This document shows, one piece after another, positions 1-14,100 of a stretch of 64,000 nucleotides of DNA (position 1 is the first letter of the stretch; the number at the start of each line of letters is the position of its first letter). Below the pieces are notes generated by a model. That model did not search any database. It was not told the origin of the DNA and saw only the letters and a list, made by a program, of their open reading frames with translations. Both the position numbers and the translations under genes were made by a program. This stretch comes from Pocillopora verrucosa (lineage: Eukaryota; Cnidaria; Anthozoa; Scleractinia; Pocilloporidae): assembly GCF_036669915.1 (NCBI RefSeq), contig NC_089312.1:21179904-21243903 (forward strand), written 5' to 3'.

Positions 1-2
1 AC

Positions 3-118
3 GCTCACCCATTTGAAGCATTTCCCAGAAAGTCCTCGTCTACCCAGAAGGTAGAGCCCAGACCTCTCAATCTGGACCCAGTACCCTGTTGTGCTGTGTC
101 CCGCAAGTTGAGTCTCCC
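3..118. other. unidentified open segment beyond last visible GRIN1 exon
   Basis: About 115 bases are open on the plus strand up to a stop near 119, and two minus-strand frames are also largely open. The minus strand ends in a donor-like GTGAGCGT at the window edge. None of the translations matches the GluN1 segment expected after the CCYG motif, so this is not the next exon of the receptor. It may be a dispersed repeat or an unrelated exon. I do not recognise it. Confidence 0.2.
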
Positions 119-254
119 ATAGCAAGTACAAAAATCAACCTTAATATCTGTGTACTGCTGAACTGTCACGGATAATAGTACATCATAGTACTGTTACACA
201 CAAGTTTATGCAGAAATATATTTTTTTTGGCTTGAATCACTCATCCAGGCTTAC

Positions 255-3200
255 CATAGCAGCAGTGGTCATCCTTATCAGTTGCCACCAGTTTGGTGTG
301 TTCACCATATACTTTCCCACTACATTTAATATGCCTCTTTTTCTTTTGTGCATCATCAAGATCCTCACACCTGCCACTTTCTGGTAAAGCCTTGATAAAC
401 ACAAATGGCTCCCCAACTAAAGTCACAACCTGCAACAAGTATGAAAAAAACTGTGCACCTCACACATGATGGACATGACCCATGAAAAAGTCATCATAGA
501 GCTAGATGCATGTCTTCTTAAGGTTCATGAAACTACTGTTTTTACACTTTTAGGGGGCAAAAATGACAGTCTGATAGTAAAAAAGGTGTATGCCTAATGT
601 TAGAGTCATTCAGAGGACCCTGACTGCTTCACTTAGGGCTCCAAGCAAATGTTGCTGCTTAGTGCAGCAAGTTGAGGGTAAAATGACTAAACCAGAAACA
701 AACACTGGTCAATATATTTCTTTCATCGGATAGCTGTTGACGAACACTTGGAGAAGGAACCAGCAACTACTTCATTTTATTACTTGCACACATGCATGAT
801 CCCTACCCTTAAATGAGTGGAAACAAAGATTCCTTTTGGCTTTTCCTCTAAGCCTCCTGGCCAAAAGACTTTGTCAGAGATTGACACCTGCCAATCACGA
901 TACTCTCCAACAATTCTCAGCTTTTTATCTCCCTTTTTTCTGAGGTTAACAATCTGGTAAGCAGTGTTGATACGATCACCTTTCCTGTTCAGTACGATAT
1001 CACCTGTCTTGCCATTGATGATGGTTGTGTTAACCAGCTCACTAGGAATCCAACCAAACAAAAATACCACACAATTAACATTTTGTTTATGTTGAGTCAG
1101 TTTCTCTGTGCATGGCCTTTGCAGTTTTAATTTCCTAAAGCTGTCAAGTGTACAACTTACAGCACATAAATTACTGCCCTCCCCCATACCCATGCCCCCG
1201 CCCCTTGAACAAAATGCCCTTTTAGGATGATGTTCTTTTCTATTAGCCAATTATTTTATGACAAATTTCACACAAATTTAAAAAAGAGCACAGAATATGA
1301 AATCCACTGCACATAAATTTCAGCTTGCAAAAAGGGCTGCTTCAACCCTCAACATTATAAACAATAAAAAAATACCCCCCAGTATAAAAAAAGGCTCCTT
1401 AAATTCATTAATATCAATAATAATTGATACTAAATCGAGGATAAGTTTTAATACTGATACATAAATTTTTAATATGTGAACAAATTTGATTCACTAATAA
1501 AACTACCTTATAGTACCAAAAACCCTGCTACTTAAGGATCAGTGTTGATTTCCAAAATACATTTCAAGAAAATGTGACCCTCCATGGGAAAAGGACACTA
1601 ACACTTTTCCGTTAAACGGTCTAGAAAAACAGAGGCAGATGTTGTTTTAACAGAAACAATCTTATCTGGCCATGATTTGGAAAAGATAAATAAATCAACA
1701 TTTATAAATAGGTGCCTCAATTTTGTACCCTCTTAGCTTAGTATTTCTTGAGAAAACATTGAGTGCGCTGTGTGTTGATGACAGAACAATTATTACAACA
1801 CAATATCATCAAATGTTATGATGTTCATAATGTTGCCCATGCTTTTGGAAAATACTCACTTGAATAAAGTTTGACCACTCTCCCATTGGGTAGTTTCTCG
1901 GCAGCTGGCAGGTGGAGAAGTCAAATTATTTCCAGAAGTGATCAGTCTGTCCAAGGCTGTGGCCACAAGGGTAACAGCATCCTGAATCTGAGCAGACTCG
2001 TTATAACCATGAAGTAACTGCATTCCAATCACACCTGTACAACAAATTTGCATGAACATTTAAATTTTCAGTTCAAATAAAGATGTTACAGTTTACAATG
2101 TCACAGGTATGTAAACATGTAATATTCATGCAGACTGAGGAATGAACTTGGCAAAGAGAGAAAAAGTTAGTTATGATCAATAAACTTTTATTACTGGTAA
2201 TAAGTAACATGTACTGTACATTGATCATGTTTTTTCCCAACATATGAGAATTTAAACTGATGTTATGAGCATGTAATTGGCCACAATTTGAAATTTGATA
2301 AATAACAACAAGAAGGGTGGACAACAAATAATCAAAAATAATTAAACCTTCTTAAACAATTTCAGACCAGGTTAACCCAGCATTCAGTATAAAATTTCTG
2401 TGTTCTCAATGTCATGTAAGGACTGCTGCATCTGATATTTGCCAATGCCTCTTTATAAACCTTAAAGCTGGTAGTCTCTTTTAAATATGGAAAATATATT
2501 TGTCTCCTTTAATTAAATCTGAGTTGCAATAAATACCCAAGTTATAAAAATAACAGCTCCGAGAAATTTTAAATGATTTTGAGTTGCTGCTTGCCATAAG
2601 ATTCTGATGAATTTTTAAGTATGTGTAGGCATTGGTGTCACTTTTTAATAAACTAAATAACTGATTTGAAGTTTTTTTGTTGTGTCACCTTGAGGCAAAT
2701 AACTCTCAGCTCTCCCTGACAAGGTTTGTTGGGTCACCAGCCACACAAAGCCCTCCCCAGTCATCTTTAGATATGTGGCATTTTGATAAACAATAGCTGC
2801 ATCCTCCTCACTATCAGAATAAAGGAAAAATAATCTGTCTAACCCTTCTGCATCATGAAATTCAAGTAAAACTTCATTTTAATTCAAATACCATCCACTG
2901 TACACTGAGGCAAACTATATTTATTTAAAATCCAGTAATGATCAAGTGAATTAAGTGAAATGCATTTGTTCAGATATAGAAAAACTACTCTTTCATTGTG
3001 TAGACTATCCATTGTCTTGGCAGGTTTCTTTACCTTACATCTTAAAATTGTTAAGCAAAGGACCTGCTATCAATAAAACTAACTATTTGTAGAAATATAT
3101 ATCTATAAGCCACTTTGAAACATTACACCCCATTTAAACAGTTATGATAGTAAAATGATAATTTCAACTATCACGCACACTGGAACACGAACTCTCATGC

Positions 3201-6200
3201 ACTATCATTGACTATCCTTGACTACCATGTACTCTGGACATGTTCAAATTTGCCATGATAGTTTACAATAGTTTTTACCGTTTGAATTGAGCAGATGATG
3301 GTGAATGATAGTTTTTCAGTCAGCAGTTTTGCCAAAAATGGGCTCAAACCAAAATGTCAAATGGTAAAATGACTAAAGTAGTTGCAAAAATTCTGCAGGA
3401 TATCTTGCAGTTCATTCTCTTCATCTCCTGGTAGGCTTCATGAGTATCTTTAACTCGCAACTTTTTAGCTAAAATTTCAAATACCACCGAAATTGCTGAC
3501 CTCAGCTCACGCCATATTTGTTTACAATTACACAATCTCATTGCATGATTTTGTCAATTATCACCATCCATCATGAACCATTTGAATTCAAACATGATAG
3601 CCAATGATAGTGAATGAAAGTTGAAACAATCATGGCCTATCATCAACTATCATGACCATTTGAATGGGACTTTAGTAAGCTTTAAAACAAGAGCAGTAAG
3701 GTAACAAACCTAGCACTGAAGAGAATGACTCTTGATTGCAATTTCTTTATCTTCATTAAATGAGATGTGACATTCACACATCCAGTAGGGAACATGATGG
3801 TTTTCTCAATCTAATAAATATAACCCATAACAAATTCCAATTACAAGAGCCTCAAAATACCATTTAAAATGAAGGATTCAGTTAACCTGAAAAATTAATA
3901 CTTTGATAAAAGCATGAAAAACTACAACTACAAGACTATCATGGAGGTTGAGAGGCAACAATCAGAACTGAATGCTGTTATAAAAAGCTAATGGTCATTT
4001 GACAATGTATATACCAAACAACATTCAGTTATCTCTGCTCATCTTTGGGCAGTCAGCTTGCCAATTTGCAACATAGATGAGGTTACCAAGTGGTTAGGTG
4101 AATTTACATTGAACCTTGCACATCAATTGCAGGTTTCAAATTTCTTTTGGTGTATTTCTGACATAAAGTACTGAGCACTAGAGCTTGTTAGGGTATTATC
4201 TTACAAAAAAAAAATTGCAAGATGGACTTGCATCCTATACAGGGAAGGAGGTATAACATGTTCACAACATATACATGCTACACAAACCTGAACACTCTCA
4301 GAGGAGGCCTGACTCACAGTAAGACTAACAAACATATTTTGCCACATCATCAGTACATTTTTGTATTGGGGTTCTGAAGAACAAGAACAGGTTATATGTG
4401 TATGCACTATACCTTAATATTATATTCTGCAGCTAGGCCTGTGAACCTGGTTGCAATCATACGGCTGTCCTGGTCATTGCTTGTTAGTAGAACAACACTC
4501 TTCCATTCATAGTGCTTCAGCAGTCCCATCCAAACATTAGCCTGATCTGAATATGATGGTACAGTGCGCAAGAAAGACTCATGGATTGACTGCAGAAAGA
4601 AAAAATTGAATTATATTGTGGGTAAATAATTAAAATAAAATCCTCCTTGAAGTCTGAATCATATTTTAAAGTTAGAGTGGTTGTTTCTTGATAACATATT
4701 TCAAGCACAAACACATCCTAGTGGTCCAAAACACTTAATTCAACATAAACTTCTACTAGTAAATAGAAAAGCTTTTATTCCATCTCTGCTTAAGTCCATG
4801 CATAAATTAGAACAGTATTATTGTAGCTTATAACCAAATACTGCTATTGCAGGCCAGTAAGATGTCTAATAAGGTCAGATCATGAGGTAGTTGGTTTTTA
4901 AGCAAGGTTTAAAACAATTCAACAATTGACATTCTTACATTTCAATGCTAAAAATAAGTAGTTGTTTAAATGAAAAGGTAACTTACTAGGTTTGGTTTGG
5001 CTGCAAATATTACTTTTGCATAATATAGTCTATACATTGGTTTGCACTTAATCATGTATATATATATGTGCCAGTTTGTGATTAATTCGGGTTGGCAAAA
5101 ATTAAAAAATCAAATGTGTTACAAAATACAATTTTCAAAAGGCAGACACTTATACACATTTGCATATAATTTGAAAAGGAAAAGATTCTTTAATAATTAA
5201 CGAATTTTTACGGATTTTGAAGATTATGTCACAAAAAAATTACTGGTTGCCCCTAGCCTCTGAGTACACCAAAAATATCACAAAGAAAAATTAGTATATA
5301 GTTAAGTTCTTTTAAGTTTTAATAAGAAAGTTACAAGGCAAAAAAAAAACGCAATATAAGTACATGCACAGCTTGAGGTGTTGATGTTTGTACCACAGCA
5401 TTCTCCTTTGGATTTTATGCAAAACCGAAGATATTTTTGTCAAATCAACTCAGCATTAAACCCTTGTTCAAGTTCATCCTCATAAAAATCTTGATGATGT
5501 GAATAAAAAGTACCATTTCTACTTTTTCATCAAATATTGCCTTCAGCTTCGCATGTTCACAATAAAATTATTTTGCATTAAAATGCAATAAATGAAGTTT
5601 ATCTTCTTCCACATCTCATTTGACCAACGGTAACTTAAGGCACTTAACGAATTTCTATGAGCAATATCTAGTTCAGATAGCTTTTAAAACTTCAACAAGT
5701 GTTCCCATGTTTTGCCTTAGATGCAGCATGTTAAAAAACAAAACAATATCTTTCCTGTTACCAATTCTCGTTCAAAATTTCCTCTTTTTCTGTGAGTGTT
5801 AAGCAAATTATATTAGGTACAAACTTTTCCTTGGTTTTAAGTGTTCACACCGGCAAAAAATTTGCCGGTCTCGTGGCTCTTTTACTGCAAAACGAGACAG
5901 TGGGATTCAGGTAAATTACCCTGATTCAAGAATTATAAACCAGGAGAAATTTTAACCACATAATATTTACGTACATTTATATTGCCAAATAAAATTAAAG
6001 TTTTTTAAGCACGTCTTCGACATCGCTAAATACTTCACCGAGTCATCTTCACAGAAATTGGTCAACCTCACTTGTTGAGTTTTACGAGTATCAAAAATGG
6101 TCGCGTCGACTGCAAAATGTCATTTTGCAAATTGATAATACAGATTGTGTGGCAATTCAAAGTAATTCCTTTGAAAAAACGAGACCAGTAAAACACAATA

Positions 6201-6729
6201 TATTTGTTCATTTGAGTCCAAAAAATATAACTGGTAACTTTCAATTAGAGCAAAATACTTACGCTAGAACATAAACTTCAGAATGTATTTTATCTAATTC
6301 AAATTCCCGTCTTACCTTGTCCGAGAAGATAGTTTGTCGCGCTGAAATTCCAATGACAGGAATTTGGTAGAAACCGCAGGCATACGAGATTGAAATTGGC
6401 GGCGAAAAGTCGTCTTTTGGGTGGCTGACTATAACAGTAACGACTCCATTGGCGACCAAATTCTCGCAAACATCAAGAGCCGAGCGAATAGGGTTTGAAC
6501 TCAAAACATAAGAGCTTCCATTCAATTTTACTGTCCTTAGTAAACCACTTGAATTGTCGTTTATTTTTCCAACGGCTTCCTCGAAGATTTTCTCATGGCC
6601 TGGAGAGGATAACATTGCTCCTATGCCGAAGAATTTTGCAGTGTTTCCTTCGATCAAAGGAAGGAAAGCGGCATACAAAAACAAAAATCTCCAAAAATTA
6701 AAGCGAGGTCTGTCATCCATTGTTGCCAA
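255..6729 (-). CDS. GRIN1: NMDA-type ionotropic glutamate receptor subunit 1-like, N-terminal part (runs off left edge)
   Basis: Seven coding exons (complement): 6316-6729, 4413-4589, 3710-3810, 2689-2810, 1860-2034, 807-1041 and 255-429. All have GT-AG borders and agreeing phases, giving about 466 residues. The first exon holds the ATG, a hydrophobic signal peptide (FLFLYAAFLPLIEG) and the start of the amino-terminal domain. Family landmarks in order are SSPGHEKIFEEAV, SDK-SIHESFLRTVPSYSDQ, VILFSASEEDAA, MTGEGFVWLV, VIGMQLLHGYNESA, WPGG.EEKP and LR-VVTLVGEPFVFIK, ending at CCYG inside ligand-binding lobe S1. These match the order in animal GluN1 subunits, the glycine-binding partner in NMDA receptor channels at the plasma membrane. 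The rest of S1, the channel and S2 lie outside the window. Intron 1 (4590-6315) and the other introns are AT-rich; only the MITE-like element at 3129-3668 stands out. Confidence 0.93.
3129..3668. mobile_element. MITE-like element with imperfect terminal inverted repeats
   Basis: Lies in the GRIN1 intron between exons 3710-3810 and 2689-2810. The left end begins CCCATTTAAACAG; the reverse complement of the right end begins CCCATTCAAATGG. Both continue with ATGATAGT and ATGATA blocks and a TTTCAACT block. The interior is rich in short 'actatca/tgatagt' motifs. I see no convincing target-site duplication and no transposase, so it is probably a non-autonomous DNA element. Confidence 0.55.
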
Positions 6730-8145
6730 TTTTACATGGAGAAGACTTTCCTTTCCCTGAGATGACTGTCAAAGCTAACAGTTCAGCTTCATGCGAAACC
6801 CTAACATAGCAAATATCTATTACAAATTCTTGTCAAAATTGTCAGGTATGTGAATGTTCCGAAATTCAGCGCATTCAGAATTTGTTTTTTCGCAGAGTTC
6901 TTTGTGATGAAATAGATTGGTGAAGCACTTGTTCCATAGCAATTCTTTCCCACTGTGTAAACGTTACAGGTAATTGATTGTGGAAGGTTGTCTTGGCTTT
7001 TCTGAATGATTTTACATCTCATTTCCTCCCGCCATTTTGACCGTGTGTTTACTGAAGGACAAGGAGCATGAACCTAGTGGGTAGCTAGGTATGATGGGTA
7101 AAATATTCTGACATTGGATTGATCGAAGTCAGGCGGAACCTGCTTGGACGGAAACGTCTGAAATCGCACGTTACCGTCCAAAATAAGACAGGATCCTCCG
7201 GGCCTGTTGCATCAGACGGAATCCCAAATAAAATGACATCCTCAACGGTAAGCCGAAATCGTCCAAAATGAAACCGAATCTTCTGAAAGACAGAATCGCC
7301 CGAGCACAGACAAAGTGGTCAGTCCAAGACCGAAAAACCAACTAAAAATTGAACAGAACCATTTGAAACCAAGCAGAACCACTGTGAATCAGACGGAATC
7401 GACAGAATCCTTCCAAATAACATAATACTGAAATGTTCCAGCAAAGTTCCCAGATTCAAGGGACAGGGAAGTCCGAAATTGCAGGTGACTACATTCATTC
7501 CCCAAAATGGGACCTAGAATTAGGAAGAAAGAAGAAACGTTGTTGCTATGGTTTAAGCCCGTTCTCGGTTGTTTAAGATCTTGGAAGACCCTTAAATGAG
7601 GGCCCTGAAGTGTCGCCCACTTCAAGCAATCCATCAATTCATCCTTTCACTTCAAGCAATTCATCCTATCTCACTCACTATTTTGATTTAATTTTCTGAC
7701 AATAGGCATTGGCTCACGGTAGCGAATGATATAGCAGCTGATGAACAATAGCCAGACACTTCTTAAGTTTACTAATACCAGCATTGTGCGTAAACTAAAC
7801 TGAGAGAGAGGTATAAATTGCTATAGTATTTGTGATAACAAAGTGGCTTTATCCGGAAAGTGAATCTTTAAATACTGTAGGCGAGAGATCGCAGCTTTAG
7901 GGAGAGAACAGAAGGCGAGACAGAAGGAATCCCAGTGATACAAAAGAGAAAAAAACATTTTGTAAAAAGTGTACCTGACCGTCCTTTGGGGCGCCTATTG
8001 TTTTGATAACAACACCAAAGTAAATGGTACTGATTGAAAATTGCATAACGGCGGCTTAACAGAGATAATTAATGTTCACCAAAGAGCGTCCGAAGAGTGT
8101 GTTGACTGCAAAGAAGACAGCGCGCCACCGAAAAATCCCGCGATA
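6730..8145. promoter_or_regulatory. divergent intergenic region GRIN1 / CIMAP
   Basis: This 1.4-kb gap separates the start codons of two genes transcribed away from each other, so it must contain both promoters. No TATA box or strong factor site is obvious. From about 7125 to 7410 there are degenerate direct repeats of short cGGAATC/GAACC-type words. No credible gene is seen here. Confidence 0.4.
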
Positions 8146-11100
8146 ATGCCGGATAGTAGAGATGGTCAAGTTGTGAAGTTGCCGCAAATTGCCGCCAGGG
8201 AACGTGGTCCTGGACCGGCAAGATATATGTTGAAAAGCCTGTGCAGATCCGATAGCCATGACATAACCAAACATCGTAATCCTGCATATAGCTTAGGCCC
8301 AAGGTTGCAAACTGTCAAATCTTTCAACAGCCCTGGGCCGTGTTATCTTCCTGCCCCTGGAGTGACCAGCGTGGGACCCGACGGAACCCCTAAATGGTCC
8401 ATGCTAGGAGCTGCGAGCAAAACGACAAAATTTAACCCGCCAGGTCCAGGTAGGAATGATATCTGGGTTGGTAACTTGTGGTAACCAGTGTCGCTGAAGT
8501 GTAAACATATAATTTAAGTGTAAAGTGTAAAGACAAAGCATTTGATCACGTTGCACCAATCAAGTCTAATATGATCATAGTAAGTAATTTACCTTCAAGT
8601 GAACATCTTTGGCAAGACATAAGAAGCTTCACAATAAAGTTTGCGGAGAGAGAAATCGTTTACTATAAAGCAAAAACCAACAGAATGCGGTGTTAGCGCT
8701 TTTGTGTGGATTTCACTGGACAATGTTGAGCAGCTTAACACATTTGTATCTCAAAGTCGGTATAATCACACGTATAAAACTTTCTCTAGACGTTTCTTTA
8801 CCAGTTTTTCTGTAAGGTTCTAATTTTTAAAAGGATTTATTGGGTGAGATTTGAAAACAGAGGTAATTTACTACTTTAACCTCCGAACCTGAGAGAGCCT
8901 GTGTCCGAAAACAATCGGACAAACGTTTAACTCTTAAATCCAAAAGGAAACAAACTTCCAAACTGAGACTCCACCAAAACTGAAGAAGTTCCTCACGCGA
9001 AAATCGTACGCGTAACAAATGCTCCAGCAGATGAAGATGTGTTTTCGTATTTCACACGTCAGTCTAAAAGCGTGCGCGCGCTGATCGCGCGTCACACCAG
9101 TTCGATTCTCACTTCTCAGCTGCATTATTTTTTTATCTTGAATATAATCAAAACCAGAATATTATTTCAAATTATTCCAAACGTTCTAGAAATCTTGATC
9201 ATTTCAAATCTTCTCTTAGCGGCCGCTTCTCTCAAAACTGTATGACCATTCAATATCAGTTTAACTCATAGACTCCATTCAGTGTTTTTTATGGGTCTAT
9301 TTAGTTGTAGATCACAGACAACCTTAAAACAATTGCAGTATGAGAGCAAAACAAAACGTGGCACACGAGCCACAGGCCAAACCAAAGGAAAAGAAATTAA
9401 TGTGTATCGCCAGCCTTGCAGGGTACTTTGATAGATCGCAGCCAACAACCAATAACAGTGGGTGTTGCATTCAGTTCATCGTTTAAGTAAGGTATACTTT
9501 TCAGCGTCGTTACCATCGAGGTTTTTCCGAATGGAATCACTGTTTGAAAGAGCTTCGTCGTGGTTTGTGTCTCCTAAAAAGATTTTCAGGAATCTTACAC
9601 CGTTCCTCAAGTTTTTTTTCACAATTTGTTCCGATCGTCTTTATCTCTAGCCGCATTCTCGTCAGTTTTCCCTTTGATTATCATTATCTCTTTTATGTCC
9701 TTAAATTGAACAAGGCTAATGTCTTGTCGACCTCCTCAACTTGAAGATAGTTTTTAATATCGCAAAACAAAATCTTAACAAGAACGACGCAGCCTCGAAT
9801 TGTATTTCCACTTGCATTAGAAAGTGTTTATACCCCGCCTACAGCTGATTCGTCCGGAAGAAAGTCACCAATACCCTCCCTCAGAATACAAAGGGTGCTT
9901 TTTCCAGAGAAACAGTCATTCGGGATGTGCGCGGTTTCTTGATTTTCGTCAAATTCTTTTGGCTGTAATGATTTCCGATGTCTTCCATCTGTTGGTTTTA
10001 ATTTTTCCTTTTTACCATTTTTGTTTTTCTTGCGAGTTTCAGTTGTTCGGTTTTTATGGCTCTTTGGTTCCAGTCGAACCCCATGACATTATAATTCGGA
10101 TGTAATATTCAATATGTGACGTCACCCATTACAAATTAGGTTCGCGTTAATTCAATTTTCCATTGTTTGATAAACGATCAGTGTTATTGCTTGGCCAACA
10201 TGTTCTTTCGGCCAGGATAAACAGATAAAAAGACAAACAGGCTGTGAAATACAACCGTCTGTTGAAAACAAATGGCGCAACAAAATGAGGCAAATAAGGA
10301 AGACAGAGACGAAAGTCAAAAAGAGGTTGAAATCGGTGCGAAATGTCGGGGACCTGGGCCGGCGAAATATCTTCTTCCCGGAACCATTGGAGTTAAAGGC
10401 CATGATATTCGCAAGCACCGATGTCCCGCATTTAGTTTTGGCCAACGACATAAGGAATTTTCGTCTAGCATTAGTCCTGGTCCAAAGTACATGTTCACCG
10501 CCTATGTAACACGAAATGGAAGGGAAGCAGCCCCAGCGTTTTCACTTTACAGTCGCACAACAGATAAGGTCAACCTTTACACACCCGGCCCAGGTAATCG
10601 GGAAAAACCATTTGATGACTATTATTTTTGATACAAAGGAAGTAGGGTTTTACGCTTCTGTTGCCATAAACAGATAAATTGAGGTTCTTGTGTGAAAGTA
10701 AAGGATGAAAAGTATTTTTGCCGGAAGTGATTGTTTGAAAAGCGGAGATGACATGTATTTTGGCGCCCTCTGCGTCGTTTCTTACGACAAAAGCTCTTTA
10801 GGTTTGAAAGGACTACCATTGACTATGAACGAAGAAAAGTAAAATCTTTTTTTGAACAAGTCAATCCTGCTGAATATTAACTTAACTCAAATTAGCCACG
10901 ATTACTGTTTCCCGCACTTGTGGTCAGTTGTTCCTCCATGGTGACCTCTATTTGTTTGTTCGCTTGTTTATTTTACCTGGCTAAAATGTACAACACTCAG
11001 ATTCGTTTTTTTGTTTTTTTTTTTTCAGGACAATACTCTCCAGAAAAATTCCATCCACCCCACGAACGAAGCGAGCCAAGCTTTACCTTTGGGAAACGTA

Positions 11101-14100
11101 CCAAAATATTATTTAAGGACCCCACCCCCTCACCAAATTCCTACTCCCTCCCACCCCTCATAGGACCAAAGGGTGTTAACAAGGCCTCAGCCCCGGCTTA
11201 CTCGTTAAGCGGACGCTCTGCTATTGGCGGATTCAGTGAAGATCTCAAAAAGGTTAATCAATTATTGTTTATTGAGAAGTACCCATATATCGCAGATAAT
11301 TATTTTGTCGTTGTAATTTAATGTAAAAGTAACGCACAGTACCAAGTGGCAGTGGCAAGGGGTCGAATGACCAGAGTGACCTTTATTAGATATTTTAGTC
11401 TATTCTTGAGCGAGACACTAGATGGATAGATCGAATGATTGTCAGATGGCGCAGTTTAGATTCGATTCAGAAGCCCATCAGTTCGGAAATGATAAGTAAG
11501 AACTGGTCCATGTCCATGTCCATATCAATGTTCATGTGTGTGCACGAGATATGCTGTTAGTAAAATGAGCAGGAGTGCGATTTAAAACGCCAGACGAGGC
11601 ATAACTTTTTCCCTGACAACCGCAACATCCGCCTGCGCTTGCTTGCCATTTTTCCGGGCGGTTCTTTTTCGTTCGTCTCCACTTCCTGAGAGCCTACCAC
11701 AGGCTGTTTTTTAGCCTCTCAACTATCAATTACACCGTTCCGTGATGCAAATTTTTCTTTTTTTGTTTGTTTGTTTGTTTCATTGTCTGTTTATCTCGAC
11801 GAAGACACCCGGCCCAGGAACTTACGAGGTAACTCATCCTAATACAAGTAGAAAGAGAATGCCAGCATACACTATGAATGGACGAAACTACATGCCAACA
11901 GATACAACATTAAAACCAGGACCGGGACAACACAGCCCTGAAAAGGTAGGCTTGCATAACTTAGGACTGACTGTGGTAAGTATTTAACTTAGCCACTGAT
12001 CTCTCGCACCTCGACATCTTCACCCGTGTACCTATACTAAAATCATTTGTGTGTGCAAATGATCCGCTTAGATGATGCATACTTTTAACTTTAAGATACG
12101 AATGAAATACTAGAATCTATCCTGCTCCTTAAACATTGCACGATGTGAACATACTATTTGTATCTGTTACATCTGGAGATGAGAATTTCATCAAGCAGGG
12201 GAACCAATTCAACTTCGGCATGGCGTTTTCGCCTCGGCTCGGGATTTGCTAACTTTTCTTGTGTTCGCCAAACATCCCGAGTGGGCTACCACGACGGTAA
12301 ATCGATAGAAAGAAAGATATGATGAAGAGGCTTTCCAAAGCGTGGATATGATTAATATTGTTAGGCTACTGATAACGGGTATTTTCATAGCGAATAAATG
12401 TCGTATTGGGCATATTAAATTATTACAACTGTTCGCCAACTACCCTAAGTTTTGGGTTCCAATGCACAGCATTAGTAACTCATGTATCATGTATCCTGAG
12501 AAGCTAGAACTCCTTCTGCATTCCAGAACGCAACGATATGAGTTTAGAACAAAGGTGATGTTTGGGAGCGGGAGTGTCCAGGTGATCGAAATGTAGAGAC
12601 CAGTTCGTAGGCATGATCAAGCACAATGGACCTATGCGATATGCCACTTTGCGCGTTTTTTTAGGCACTATACGAGGTGTACCAATGCGCGAAATTTTTA
12701 GATGCGTGTTCTTGGATACTGCAAGGTATGTGTAACTGCGCGCATTTAGACACTGTGCGACATCTATGAACGTGCGCTTTTAGACGGCGCGTGATATGTG
12801 TAGTGGCCCGAATAGACATTGCTAGATGCAAGCCTTTGGACAAGGCGCGATATGTGCACACTTTTTGAAACTGATTTTTTTATTGTTATTGCGACTATCA
12901 TTGCTCATTAATGTTTTTAAGATCACTTTTATCATCATCATCATTATTATCACTAGCTATTCTTTCTGAACTGTTCGGCGTTGAGTCCCTTTGGTGAGAA
13001 ATCGTTTAACGCGTCCTTGAAATTATCGAGCTTAGGTCCTAAATCAAACGTTAACAAAGGCTGACTTACTCGAGAATTATAAGATTCGACTAAATTTTAA
13101 TGCATGGCTCAATCCAGAATTACTTGTGGTGCGACATCATCATGAACACTGTTGCTGACTTGCTTGCGTTTCTGTTGAGCTTGACGGCGATTGACTACCT
13201 CTGTGATGCTGAGGTATTTCTCCACACTTCGTCTGGTCCTGGTCACAGATGAAAGTAACGAAAATAATGATGATATGGTTGCATTTGTTACTCCACAGGC
13301 TGTAGATCCCACGGCAGGCCCAAGCTTTTCATTCCGCATCAGACATTCTGAATATATGCTACCTATTCAAGAAGATCCATTACGATAACCTGACTAGTTA
13401 CGAGGTAAACGCGACTAAAAATCACCCTCAAAAGTGCGGTATTCAGGGCGTTTATCACACCAAGTCTACACCATCAACTTCTCACAATCTCATATCTGGT
13501 TGTTAGCACCAAACGTAATTTTAACACTCAACTTTTTACATTCTTCTTTTTAATTCGTAATCGCTTGTATCCAGCAGAACCTGTCCCCAGATCTTGCTCA
13601 TGCGACACTCCTCCCCAGTATTTCTACAGCTTTGTTACACTCTGTTCCATTCTCAACACATTCGTCTGTCTTGAATTCTTCTAACTTGCTTTTAAAATAA
13701 CCAAACACTGTGTCATCAATGCATCAGTCACAACGAACCTCTTCCTTTTATTCAGTAAGCATTCCCTGCGAATGTCACAGCACGCCCACCCAACGTCCTA
13801 ACCATGTATCACGAGCGATAACACTCCTTGGCTGGTAATAGCATGTACTCTTCTAACTAATAACTCACTCTTTTCTCAAATAAAACACATCATTACTGCT
13901 TTAAAGGGATAATATCATTCCGCAAGCCGAAAGAGTGTTAACTTTAGTCACCGATTTCGTTCACTTTGTAATCAGAGGTAGCTAGTCAACTTAAATTACT
14001 GGGCGCTTACCTCGCTAAGTTCCTATCAGCTAAGTTAGGTAGGAGTACATATGACGGCCTCGAGATCTGTCAGTACTTATTTCCTTAGTCAGTTAGGCTA

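Noticed and set aside
7995..8015. Possible RFX X-box upstream of the CIMAP first exon (gttttgataacaac)
   Set aside because: Only one half-site is acceptable; too far from consensus to call.
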